Of a stretch of 64,000 nt of DNA, positions 1 to 8,735 are shown piece after piece (positions within the stretch are counted from its first letter, which is position 1; the number at the start of each line of letters is the position of its first letter). Origin of the DNA: Bordetella genomosp. 11. Lineage in GTDB: Bacteria; Pseudomonadota; Gammaproteobacteria; Burkholderiales; Burkholderiaceae_B. The translations under genes and the position numbers were made by a program. The notes under the pieces were generated by a model. It did no database searches. It worked only from the letters and a program-made list of their open reading frames with translations, and was not told the DNA's origin. The stretch is taken from contig NZ_NEVS01000004.1 in the NCBI RefSeq assembly GCF_002261215.1, positions 3,224,001-3,288,000 of the forward strand, in the 5' to 3' direction.

Positions 1-1051
1 GCATGATGCGTTCGCCCGTCTGGACGGGTTTGCCTATCCATTCGCTGGGGTCGTCGAAGAGCGCGATACCGTCGCGGGGCGCGGTGACGCGGGATCGCTC
101 GAACTGGCCGCGCGCGTAGGCGGCTTCGGCCTGTTTTTCTTCGATCTTTCCGCTCAGGATGGCCAGCTGCGCCTTGGATTTGGGATCGGACAAAGCTTGC
201 TGGGCGTATTGCCGGTATTCGGCCTGCGCCGTGGCCAGCGTCTGCCTGGCGACTTCCAATCGGGTGGCGATGGGCGCTTCATCGAAGTTGAACAGCGCCT
301 GGCCCGTCTTCACGGCCTGATTGGGCTGGACCTGGAATTGCGCGACCACCCCGTCCACGGGGGCGCGGATAACGGCTGGATCCGCCGGCACCAGCTCGCC
401 CGGCGCCAGCACGGACAACCGCACCGGGCAGGACAGTATCGCCAGCACCAGCGCGGCGACCAGGGTGCGGCGCTGTCTCCACCAGGGCATGCCGGGCTTG
501 CGCCCGATCATGGCCTGCGCGGCGAGTCTGGCGCGCTGCCAGGACCATCCCGCGGTGCCGCCCTGCCCGCGCCAGGCGTGATGCCAGGCATCGACCCACT
601 CCACCAGCAAGGCAAGGGCGTCGCCGGACCATGGAACGTCCGCCGCGAGGAATACGCCGCCGCCCGCGCCTTCGCGCGCACGACCGCTGAAGGGCAGCCA
701 CAGGCCGTAAGGCGGCAGCCATTCCGTCCATTCGGCGGCCAGGACAGCGGGCAGATCGGAGGCTGTTACAGGCATCGCGGACGCGGACCTGTCGTGCAGG
801 ACGCGACAGACCTTGGCCAGCCATTGCGCGTATGGGGCATTGGCTTCCGGCTCCACGACGCCGGACAGCGATTCCAGGCCCTTGTCGGCCAGCCACAGCG
901 CGCCTTGCCGGTAAGGCGCCAGGGCATGGGTGTCATTGACGACCAGGAAGGCGAGCTCCGCCGCGCTGTCCGCCACGCGGGCGCGCCGACACAAGTCGAG
1001 CAGCACCAGCAGGGGATGCGTGGCCGCAGATGCCTGCGCGGCGGCGTTCAC
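1..1051 (-). CDS. HlyD-type secretion adaptor with N-terminal GAF-like domain (3' end cut by window edge)
   Basis: Translating the minus strand from a GTG at 1051 gives 350 codons that stay open to the window edge, so the C-terminus is missing. GGAGG lies 8 nt before the GTG. Residues about 1-200 look like a soluble GAF-type domain (segments such as FLVVNDTHALAPY and GGVFLAADVPW). A single membrane segment follows (TLVAALVLAILSC), then a lipoyl-type half (IRAPVDGVVAQFQVQPNQAV) and the start of a coiled coil rich in A, Q, E and R. HlyD-family adaptors bridge an inner-membrane exporter to a TolC-type outer-membrane channel. The gene starts 43 bp after the giant surface protein and is on the same strand, so it is probably part of its export operon. 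The GAF identity is by eye only; the adaptor half is clear. Confidence 0.8.
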   Translation of the reverse strand, partial: MNAAAQASAATHPLLVLLDLCRRARVADSAAELAFLVVNDTHALAPYRQGALWLADKGLESLSGVVEPEANAPYAQWLAKVCRVLHDRSASAMPVTASDLPAVLAAEWTEWLPPYGLWLPFSGRAREGAGGGVFLAADVPWSGDALALLVEWVDAWHHAWRGQGGTAGWSWQRARLAAQAMIGRKPGMPWWRQRRTLVAALVLAILSCPVRLSVLAPGELVPADPAVIRAPVDGVVAQFQVQPNQAVKTGQALFNFDEAPIATRLEVARQTLATAQAEYRQYAQQALSDPKSKAQLAILSGKIEEKQAEAAYARGQFERSRVTAPRDGIALFDDPSEWIGKPVQTGERIM

Positions 1052-1094
1052 GTCCCTGGCCTCCGCAAGGAGGACGGGATGGGCGTCGCGATGG

Positions 1095-4000
1095 TCACGC
1101 GCCTGTCCCCGGCAGGGACCTGGCCAATGCAGCCAGGCGATCGATCACACCCGCACCGCCGCGCTGCTGCGCGGCCTGGTGTAGCTGCTCGCTCAGGCCC
1201 GCGCGGCCCTCGTGCCCGGACGGCACGGATGCTTGCCGCGCGCCCACCCGGACGTGGAACACCGTCGCTGCTTCGTTCCCCGCTCCATCCCGCGCAATCA
1301 CGCGGATGGCGATGTCCCCGGACATACCGCTGGGCGCGTCGACGACGAACTTGCCGGCACGGCTGTCGAACCGCACCCAGGCCGGCAAGGGCCTGCCATC
1401 CTGCAGGCGGGCGGCAAGCTGTATCGCGGCATTGGGATCGGTATGGGCGAAGGCATCGGACGGAATACTGACTTCGATGCGGCCGGCCGGCGCCACGATC
1501 AGATCGCCCATGCCGCGGTTCAGCATCAGGCCTTGGTTTGCGGCCGATGACGGCATCACGACAACCCGGAAACTGCTGCCGTGGGTAAGGGATTCCCCGT
1601 CCGGACGACCCAGGTCGCGCAGGCCATCGCCGGGATAGGCGATGCCCGTGCCCGCAAACGAGGGGAAGACGGCGGCGCTCACATCCCCGGCCAGCCCCGC
1701 GGCCAGCAGCGACGATTGCAGGCGCGGCGGCAGGAATTCGATTGCGGACTCCTGCAGCGTTATGGCACCGGCCAATGGCCGATCCGCCGCGCGATCGTTG
1801 TCGAACGGCGTGGGTGACGCGGCGGAAAACATGGGCAGTGGCGGCCGGAGCGGCGGCGGTGGCGGGACGGCCTGCGCCGGTGTCGTCGGTGGTGCGGGGT
1901 CCGGTGGCTGCGGCGGCTGCGGCGGCGCTGCCAGGCTCAGTACGCCGCTCGCGCTGCTGGTATTGCCCGCGGCGTCGATAACCGTGGCCGTCACGCCATA
2001 GCTGGCACCGGCTGCCAGCGCGATGCTGCCACTGGCCGGCGTGGCCGACGCCAGGTCCAGGCTCCAGTGCCCACCGGCCGGCACGACGTGGTAAACCGCG
2101 CCGGCCACAGTGACCGTAAGCGATTCCCCGGCACCCAAGGAGGCATCGCCCACAAGGACCGGCGCCCCGCCGGCTCCTTGCACGGAAACCACCGTGGGCG
2201 CGGTCGGAGGCGTGGCGTCGACCTCGTACGCCTGGCCATGGACCGGCCCGGTATTGCCCGCGGCATCCACGACACGCAATTGCAGCGTGCCGCTGGCCGC
2301 CAGCGTAACGCCATCCCAAACCAACGCCGTACCGCTTACCTTGCCGGTGATGTCGATCCAGGTCGCGCCACCGTCCAGGGAACCGTAGGCCCGATCCCCG
2401 CTGTCCAGCGGATGGCTCAGCGTGGCCGTGATGGTCTGGCCGGCCACGGCGGTGATGAAATCGCTATGCGATGCGCCGGTATCGGCGGACAGTGCCAGGC
2501 CGCCGAAGACCGCCGATGGCGCCGTCGCGTCGATAACGATGGCCTTGTTCGCGCCCAGGGAGCCGGCGGCGCCCGGCGCGGCCAGGTCCAGGGTCGCGTT
2601 CTGCATCCCGGCCGACTGCTGTATCGCGCCGCCGTTCAATAGCAGCGCGCCAATGGCGGCGTAGTCCAGATCGGCGGTATCCTGCCCCGCGCCGATGGTA
2701 TAGGTGAAGACGAGCGTGGTGCCGCCCGAACCGCTGGCGTAGCTGGCGATGCCGCCGTTGTTCAAGGACAACGTGGGCGTGCCGCCTGCCGTATCCACCG
2801 TAACGGCCCTGCTGAAGGTGACCGTGATGGCCACCGTATCGCCCACCTTGTACAGGCCATCGGGTGCCGTGGCCGTGACATCGGTTACGACGGCCCGCAC
2901 GCCGTCCACATTGACCGTCGCCGTGCTGCCCACGTTGTTCAGGATGAGCGTGGCATCGTTGCCGGCGACATCCGTAAGCGCGCCGCCATCGGCGCTGAGG
3001 GCGCCCACGGTGATGCCATTGGCGTCCTGGTTGCCGCTCGCCACCGTATAGCGAAATACCAGATGGCTGGTTCCCGAACCCGACAGATAGGTCGCATAGA
3101 CGGTGGTGGACCCAATGACCAGCGCGACACGCGGCGTGCCTCCGCTGGTGTCCACCCTTACCGACTCGGAAAAATTGACCGTGAAGTCGAGGCTCTGGTT
3201 GACGTAGTAAGTACCGTCGGCCGGCACGCTGACCGAGGTGACCGTCGGCGTGCCGGTATCGAGCACGTAGGCCTGTATATAAGCCGCTCCGGCATTTCCC
3301 GCGGCATCGACGACCCGGACCTGCAGCGTGTCGCTGCCGGCCAGCGTCGCGCCGTACGACCAGGCGCTGCCGCCGGTGGCGGCGACGGCGGCATGCCAGG
3401 TAGCGCCGTTGTCCAGCGAGACCTGCACGGTTTCGTCGCTGGCGAGGTTGGCGCTCAAGGTGCCGGAGACGGTTTGCGCGGCCTGGGAAACGACGAAGTC
3501 TCCGGCGGTGCCGGTGTCGTCGGAGAACGCGGCGGTCGCGACTGTCGTGGTCGGCGCCGTGGTATCGATTTGGACCGTCAGGCCGGAAGATGCGGTACCC
3601 GTATTGCCCGCCGCATCGGTCGCCCTGGCCGTGATCGTGTGCGAGCCTTGGCCCAGGGCCGTCGTGGTAATGGACCAAACGCCGCCTGTCGCGGTCGCCG
3701 TCCCGAGCACGGTCGTTCCGTCGGTGTCGTACAGCGTCACCGTCGAGCCGGATTCCGCCGTGCCGGTGAACATCGGCGTGGACGTGTTGGTGATGTTGTC
3801 GGAGCTGGAGGCGCCGTTATCGCTGGCGCTGGCCATGTCCGGCGTCGAGGGGGCGGCCGGCGCCCGCGTGTCGAATGCCAGCGAGGGCAAGACACCGCCG
3901 CCGCCGATATTGCCCGCGGCATCGGCATAGCTGCCCGCCGATACGCTGATGCTGGCACTGCCGCCGTCGACCCCCGCCGTGGGCGTGAAGATCGCCGTGC

Positions 4001-7000
4001 GGGTCAGGCCCGAACCGGAAAACGCGCTCAACGTACCGCCGCTGACCACGATATCGGCGGCGGTGAAGGTCGCGCCCGGATCTTCGCTGAAGGTGAAGGT
4101 GATGGTCGCCGTTTCGCCCACCTTAAGCGACGCGACATTGCTGCTAATGGCGACGGCGGGTGCGGCGGTGTCGATGACGACAGACAGTCCGGTCGATGCA
4201 CTGCTGACGTTGCCGGCCGCATCGCTGGCCTTGGCCGTGAGCGTATGCGCGCCCGCGCTCAGCGTGGAGGTCGTGATGGACCAGTTGCCGCCTGTCGCGA
4301 CGGCCGTCCCGAGCACGGTCGTCCCGTCGGTGTCGTACAGCGTTACCGTCGAGCCGGATTCCGCCGTGCCGGTGAACGTCGGCGTGGTGGTGTTGGTGAT
4401 GTTGTCGGAGCTGGAGGTGCCGCTGTCGCTGCCGCCGGTCATGTCTGGCGCCGAGGGCGCGTTGGGCGCGGTGTGGTCCAACGTATAGGCCTGTCCCGAG
4501 TTATAGCCGCCCAGGATATCCGTCCCGCCGCCGTTCTGGATGCCGGTTCCGCCGCCATTCACGTCGAGCCGGATCGTGCCGTCGCCGGACAGCATCCCCA
4601 CGACGACGGTATAGGTATCGCCGCTGCCCGTCACGCCCAGGATCTGGCCTGACGCCGTGCCGGTGGACGACAGGGCAAAGTCGCTCGCGTCGACCCCGGT
4701 TACCGCATCCGTGAACGTGACGGTGTAGCTGATGGAAGTGTCCGACGCGCCGACCGTGGCCGCAGCGCCTCCCGTGCGCACGACGGCGCTGACGGCGGGT
4801 GCATCCACCACGGTGATCGTGAAGCCGCTCAAGGCGATATTGCCCGCGGCATCGGTGGCGGCGACGAATATCTTGTAGGTGCCCGCGGACAGGGAAGCGC
4901 CCCCTACGCGCAAGGCATTGCCGACGATGGCGAAGCTGCCGTTGTCGGCATCGTTGGTGCCGTTGCCCACCTCCAGGCTGTAGGTCACCGCGAGCCCATC
5001 GGTGGCCGACAGCGTGGCGACGTCCGAACCGCTGGTCGTGTTCAGGCTGGCAAACGTCGTCGCGCTCAGGTTGGGCCCGGCGGGCGGCGTGGCATCGATG
5101 ATAACGGTCAGCCCCGACGAGGCTGTCGAGGTATTGCCGGCTGCATCGACGGCCTTGGCCGTGACGACATGGTTTCCCGGCGCGAGCGGGGAGGCAGTGA
5201 TCGACCAGGCGCCGCCGGCCGCCGTCGTGGTGCCTAGCACGGTCACGCCGTCCGTGTCGTACAGCGTCACGGTGCTGCCGGATTCCGCCGCCCCGGTGAA
5301 GGTGGGGGTCGCATCGTTGGTGATGTTGTCAGAGGACGATGCGCCGCTGTCGCTACCGAGCGTCATATCGGGCGTCGACGGCGTGGCGGGCGCCACGGTA
5401 TCCAGCGTATACGCCTGGGCGGCGACGGTGCCGTCATTGCCGGCCGCATCCGTCACCTTGAGGCGGATCGCGTTGCTTCCCGACAGGACCACGCCATCCC
5501 ACGCCAGCGACGTACCGGACACCTTGCTGGTGATGTCGGTCCAGGTGCCGCCGTTGTCCAGCGAACCGTAGACGACATCGCCCGCGCCCAGCGCAGCGCT
5601 CAAGGTGGCGCTGATGGTCTGGGCGGCGGCCCTGGTCAGGAAGTCGCTGTTGCTGGCGCCGGTATCGGCGGATAGCGACAGGCCACTGAACGTGACCGCC
5701 GGGCGGACGTTGTCCACCGTGGCATTGGTCGTATCCGCCGTCGTAACCGCGTTGCCCGCGTTATCGGTGACCGTAACCACGACATTGCGGTTGGACAGCC
5801 CGTCGATTGTGCCGCTGACGATGGTGTACGTCGCGGTCCAGACGCCGCCGGAGTTGGTGGCCGCGACGGCCGAACCGCCGCCGAATTGACTGAAATCGAC
5901 GGTAACGGCGCTAAGGGTGTCGGCATTGTTATCGCCGCTGCCGGTATTGTTCCAGGTCGCCGTTACGGTATCGCCGATCTTGTAGCTGCCGCCGGGGCCG
6001 CTGCCGCCACTGATGGCGATGCGGCCGTCGGTGACCGTCGGCGCGATGCTGTCCACGGTGGCGTTGCTGGTATCGGCCGTGGTGCGGGAATTGCCGGCGT
6101 TATCGGTGACCGTGACCGAGACGTTGCGCGATGTGGCGTCGACAGCGCCGTTGGTGATCGTGTACGTGGCGGACCACACCCCCCCGGTATTGGTGGCCGT
6201 GACGGCCGAGCCGCCGCCGAACTGGCTGAAATCGAACGTGACGCCGCTGAGGGTGTCGGCATTGTTGTCGCCGCCGGCGGTATTGTTCCAGCTGGCCGTG
6301 ACGGTATCGCCGATGCGATAGGTCCCGCCGGGACCACTGCCGCCGCTGATGCTGATCCGTGCATCGGTCACTATCGGGGCGACGATGTCCACGGACAAGT
6401 TGGTGGTATCGGCGCCGACAGCGGTACCGGCATCGTTGAACGGGCTGACCCGGACATTGCGGTTGCTGGCATCCACGGAGCCGGCCACGAGCGTATAGCT
6501 GGCCGTCCAGATCCCGCCCGAATTGGTCGCCGCGACAGCGGAGGGACCGCCGAACTGCGAGAAGTCCATCGTCACGCCGTTCAATTCGGCATTGTTGTCG
6601 CCGGTGGCGGTGTTGTCCCAGACCGCGGTGACGGTGTCGCCGATCCGATAGGCGCCGCCCGTCCCGGAACCGGTCGAAGTGATGGAGATATTCGCATCAG
6701 TGGCCCCCGGAAAAGCCGGGATGGCCTTGACGTTCAGGATATCGAAATTCTGGAACAGGCCGAAGTCATTCGAAGTCAGGACAACCTGCGTGACATGTTC
6801 GAGCTGCGTGCCGAAACCGGATAGCGTCTGCCAGGAATCACTGAGGGAATTCAAGGTAAAGCTGGCCGTGGCGCCGTTCGCGTACGTCACCCCGATCGTC
6901 AGGCTGCCGGAAGCGGTGCCGGCCTGGAAGGAGCCGATATCGAACTCGTAGCCCGGCTGGATCGAGATGGTCAGTTTGATATCGCTGCCCGTGACCGTTC

Positions 7001-7916
7001 CTGAATAGGCGTAGAGGCCGGCGCTGCCATAGGTCAAGTCGTCTATACCCAGGCCGTTCCCCGGATCGGTGCTACCGCTGAAGGTGACGGTCCTGCCGTC
7101 GATCGTCCTGGTAACCGTGGGCGACGAGTAATCCGCGTCGGCGTCGGTGAAATTCACGACGGTAAGCAGGCCCTGATAGCCCGCGATATCCAGGGCACGC
7201 GTATCGATCTTTCCCGCATGCGATTCGAGCGACCAATCGCCACCCTTGTCCGCCGCGCCGGTCGCGTCCGTCGACGCCGCGACATCGACGCCGGTGATGC
7301 GCGCCATATCCTCGATGAAGTGCTGGCCATCGCTGCCTGCCGCCACGTCGCAGCCATACAGCAGCAGATCTCCGCCGGCATTGAGCGCGCGGCCGATATC
7401 CGCCAGTTCCGCCTGTACCGTGGAAGAAGACAGCGACGCATCGGTCAACGCGTCCGTGCCCAGATTCAGCGTGCCTGCCGAACCGTGCGACAGGATATGG
7501 ATGGCATCGTAGCCGCCGTGGCTTTGCGCCCAGCCGGCGATCTGCGCCAGGCCGCCCTGGTTGCCGTCGTATTCGACGATGGCAACGCCGTCACGCACGC
7601 CAGCCTCCAGCGTGCGGTAATCCGCCACCGAGGTGTCGACGAAAGCGACTTCCTTCCTGCCGCCATTGCGGCTGGCATCGGCTTCGCGCACCTGGTGCGC
7701 GGGCGCCGCGGCTTCCGCCGCCACCGCCGCGGCATGAGCGTCGGGTTTCGCCTGCGCGGCATGCTCGGCCGTCGCCACGGCCGCGCCGTCGAACATGAAG
7801 CGCTGCTCCAGCGACAGCAGGCGCGAGGCGCGCCGCAAGATGTGCCGCGAGGGAACGGAAGCTTCCGGCGCGCGCAACTGACGGATCAGGCGAAAGGGAA
7901 GGTGAAGGTCGTTCAT
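1095..7916 (-). CDS. Giant DUF4347 / Ig-like repeat surface protein (2273 aa)
   Basis: The N-terminus carries a motif like that of other very large repetitive proteins (LEQRFMFDGA, residues 36-45). A DUF4347 domain follows at about 88-240 (DAIHILSHGSAGTLNLG, LLLYGCDVAAG). From about 400 to 1980 there are many bacterial Ig-like and cadherin-like modules: three SGGSGPGG/IGDTVTA/SQFGG modules near 405-739, and three modules with SSSDNIT and ESGSTVTLYDTDG near 842-942, 1152-1252 and 1355-1452. A proline-rich stretch lies at about 1990-2030, and a last cadherin-like fold near 2150-2230. No RTX nonapeptides are visible. DUF4347 giants are generally regarded as exported adhesin-like proteins; the TolC and adaptor genes alongside support type I-like export. 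The ATG lies 6 bp after the adaptor stop, with no clear SD, so coupling is likely. The role in adhesion or biofilm is inferred. Confidence 0.9.
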   Translation of the reverse strand: MNDLHLPFRLIRQLRAPEASVPSRHILRRASRLLSLEQRFMFDGAAVATAEHAAQAKPDAHAAAVAAEAAAPAHQVREADASRNGGRKEVAFVDTSVADYRTLEAGVRDGVAIVEYDGNQGGLAQIAGWAQSHGGYDAIHILSHGSAGTLNLGTDALTDASLSSSTVQAELADIGRALNAGGDLLLYGCDVAAGSDGQHFIEDMARITGVDVAASTDATGAADKGGDWSLESHAGKIDTRALDIAGYQGLLTVVNFTDADADYSSPTVTRTIDGRTVTFSGSTDPGNGLGIDDLTYGSAGLYAYSGTVTGSDIKLTISIQPGYEFDIGSFQAGTASGSLTIGVTYANGATASFTLNSLSDSWQTLSGFGTQLEHVTQVVLTSNDFGLFQNFDILNVKAIPAFPGATDANISITSTGSGTGGAYRIGDTVTAVWDNTATGDNNAELNGVTMDFSQFGGPSAVAATNSGGIWTASYTLVAGSVDASNRNVRVSPFNDAGTAVGADTTNLSVDIVAPIVTDARISISGGSGPGGTYRIGDTVTASWNNTAGGDNNADTLSGVTFDFSQFGGGSAVTATNTGGVWSATYTITNGAVDATSRNVSVTVTDNAGNSRTTADTSNATVDSIAPTVTDGRIAISGGSGPGGSYKIGDTVTATWNNTGSGDNNADTLSAVTVDFSQFGGGSAVAATNSGGVWTATYTIVSGTIDGLSNRNVVVTVTDNAGNAVTTADTTNATVDNVRPAVTFSGLSLSADTGASNSDFLTRAAAQTISATLSAALGAGDVVYGSLDNGGTWTDITSKVSGTSLAWDGVVLSGSNAIRLKVTDAAGNDGTVAAQAYTLDTVAPATPSTPDMTLGSDSGASSSDNITNDATPTFTGAAESGSTVTLYDTDGVTVLGTTTAAGGAWSITASPLAPGNHVVTAKAVDAAGNTSTASSGLTVIIDATPPAGPNLSATTFASLNTTSGSDVATLSATDGLAVTYSLEVGNGTNDADNGSFAIVGNALRVGGASLSAGTYKIFVAATDAAGNIALSGFTITVVDAPAVSAVVRTGGAAATVGASDTSISYTVTFTDAVTGVDASDFALSSTGTASGQILGVTGSGDTYTVVVGMLSGDGTIRLDVNGGGTGIQNGGGTDILGGYNSGQAYTLDHTAPNAPSAPDMTGGSDSGTSSSDNITNTTTPTFTGTAESGSTVTLYDTDGTTVLGTAVATGGNWSITTSTLSAGAHTLTAKASDAAGNVSSASTGLSVVIDTAAPAVAISSNVASLKVGETATITFTFSEDPGATFTAADIVVSGGTLSAFSGSGLTRTAIFTPTAGVDGGSASISVSAGSYADAAGNIGGGGVLPSLAFDTRAPAAPSTPDMASASDNGASSSDNITNTSTPMFTGTAESGSTVTLYDTDGTTVLGTATATGGVWSITTTALGQGSHTITARATDAAGNTGTASSGLTVQIDTTAPTTTVATAAFSDDTGTAGDFVVSQAAQTVSGTLSANLASDETVQVSLDNGATWHAAVAATGGSAWSYGATLAGSDTLQVRVVDAAGNAGAAYIQAYVLDTGTPTVTSVSVPADGTYYVNQSLDFTVNFSESVRVDTSGGTPRVALVIGSTTVYATYLSGSGTSHLVFRYTVASGNQDANGITVGALSADGGALTDVAGNDATLILNNVGSTATVNVDGVRAVVTDVTATAPDGLYKVGDTVAITVTFSRAVTVDTAGGTPTLSLNNGGIASYASGSGGTTLVFTYTIGAGQDTADLDYAAIGALLLNGGAIQQSAGMQNATLDLAAPGAAGSLGANKAIVIDATAPSAVFGGLALSADTGASHSDFITAVAGQTITATLSHPLDSGDRAYGSLDGGATWIDITGKVSGTALVWDGVTLAASGTLQLRVVDAAGNTGPVHGQAYEVDATPPTAPTVVSVQGAGGAPVLVGDASLGAGESLTVTVAGAVYHVVPAGGHWSLDLASATPASGSIALAAGASYGVTATVIDAAGNTSSASGVLSLAAPPQPPQPPDPAPPTTPAQAVPPPPPLRPPLPMFSAASPTPFDNDRAADRPLAGAITLQESAIEFLPPRLQSSLLAAGLAGDVSAAVFPSFAGTGIAYPGDGLRDLGRPDGESLTHGSSFRVVVMPSSAANQGLMLNRGMGDLIVAPAGRIEVSIPSDAFAHTDPNAAIQLAARLQDGRPLPAWVRFDSRAGKFVVDAPSGMSGDIAIRVIARDGAGNEAATVFHVRVGARQASVPSGHEGRAGLSEQLHQAAQQRGGAGVIDRLAALARSLPGTGA
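3701..3810 (-). repeat. Internal near-identical repeat, copy A (Ig module of the giant protein)
   Basis: About 110 bp starting TCCCGAGCACGG is almost identical to 4307-4416, with only a few mismatches. It encodes the TVLGT/YDTDG/ESGSTV strand region of an Ig-like module. The third, more diverged copy lies near 5230-5340. Near-identity at the DNA level suggests recent duplication or gene conversion. Confidence 0.8.
4307..4416 (-). repeat. Internal near-identical repeat, copy B
   Basis: Partner of 3701-3810, offset by exactly 606 bp (202 codons). It stays in frame, so recombination between the two copies would remove or add about two Ig modules without breaking the protein. Confidence 0.8.
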
Positions 7917-7922
7917 GGTCGA

Positions 7923-8723
7923 TTACGATCCGTTGGGCGGGGCCATCAGTACTTTGCCGCTCATACCCGCCATGAGTTCGCCGAAAGTGCCGTCTATAAC
8001 CGCGGTCAGCTTGATGGACTGGCTTACCGGGTCCACCCGGGCGCCGATGCGCTGCACCTTGGCCGGATAGGTCTTGCCCGTTTCATCGATCGCCACCTGG
8101 AAGCGCTGGTCGGGCTTGAGCCAGACCAGCCATTTGCTCGGCACGATGAAGTCCAGTTCGAGCGCGGAATCGTCGAGTATCTCCAGCATGGGCTGGCCGG
8201 GCTGCACGTACTGCTGGGGGCGCACCCGCTGTTCCGCGACACGGCCGTCGAAGGGCGCGACGATGCGGCACTTGTCCAGCACGATGTCCGCCAGCGAGAC
8301 CTCGGCGCGCGCCTTGCCGGCCTCGGCTTCCGAAACCTCCAGCTCGACCTTGCCCACCGAATTGAGTTGCGCAAGTCGCTTGTTCGCGGCATACGTATGT
8401 TCGGCGGCCGCCAGCGATGCCCGGGCCTTGCGGGATTGTGCCTGCTGCAAGGCACAGTCCAGCGAGACCAGCGTTTGACCCGCCTTGAAACGGCCGCCTT
8501 CCGGGACGTCGATACGGTTGATCTTGGCGCCGATCTCGGCGGAGATGGTGGTATAGCGGCGTGGCACGAGCTCCGCGCGGATGTCCTGCCTTTCTATCGC
8601 CGTCGACGTCGCCGCGGCCGGCATCGCGCCCTGGGCCGTCGCGCCGCCAGGCCCCAGCAGGAAGGCGATCAGCAGCGCCGCGCGCGGGCGGCCCACGCGA
8701 CGGAAGAAGATCGTTTGGCGCAT
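7923..8723 (-). CDS. RND-type periplasmic adaptor (membrane fusion protein)
   Basis: 266 residues with an N-terminal signal or anchor (ALLIAFLLGPGG, then TAQGA). A first lipoyl half follows near 60-85 (ISAEIGAKINRIDVPEGGRF), then an alpha-hairpin (about 85-145), a second lipoyl half (CRIVAPFDGRVAEQRVRPQQ) and a beta-barrel domain ending in a short tail. This is the compact layout of RND/MacA-like adaptors, shorter than classical AcrA (about 400 aa). It lies 12 bp after the TolC-family gene and 6 bp before the giant-protein ATG, so all three are almost certainly cotranscribed. With the HlyD-like protein at the left edge there are two adaptors for one putative export system. The inner-membrane ABC ATPase or other motor is not in the window. 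Confidence 0.85.
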   Translation of the reverse strand: MRQTIFFRRVGRPRAALLIAFLLGPGGATAQGAMPAAATSTAIERQDIRAELVPRRYTTISAEIGAKINRIDVPEGGRFKAGQTLVSLDCALQQAQSRKARASLAAAEHTYAANKRLAQLNSVGKVELEVSEAEAGKARAEVSLADIVLDKCRIVAPFDGRVAEQRVRPQQYVQPGQPMLEILDDSALELDFIVPSKWLVWLKPDQRFQVAIDETGKTYPAKVQRIGARVDPVSQSIKLTAVIDGTFGELMAGMSGKVLMAPPNGS

Positions 8724-8735
8724 GCCATGTCTCCG

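Noticed and set aside
1048..2319. A 423-codon minus-strand frame over the giant-protein 3' end
   Set aside because: It is a different frame within the giant protein's Ig and C-terminal region, rich in R, G and A, and has no domain.
3560..5390. Spaced repeats that might suggest CRISPR
   Set aside because: They are in-frame Ig modules with repeats of different lengths and no uniform spacers.
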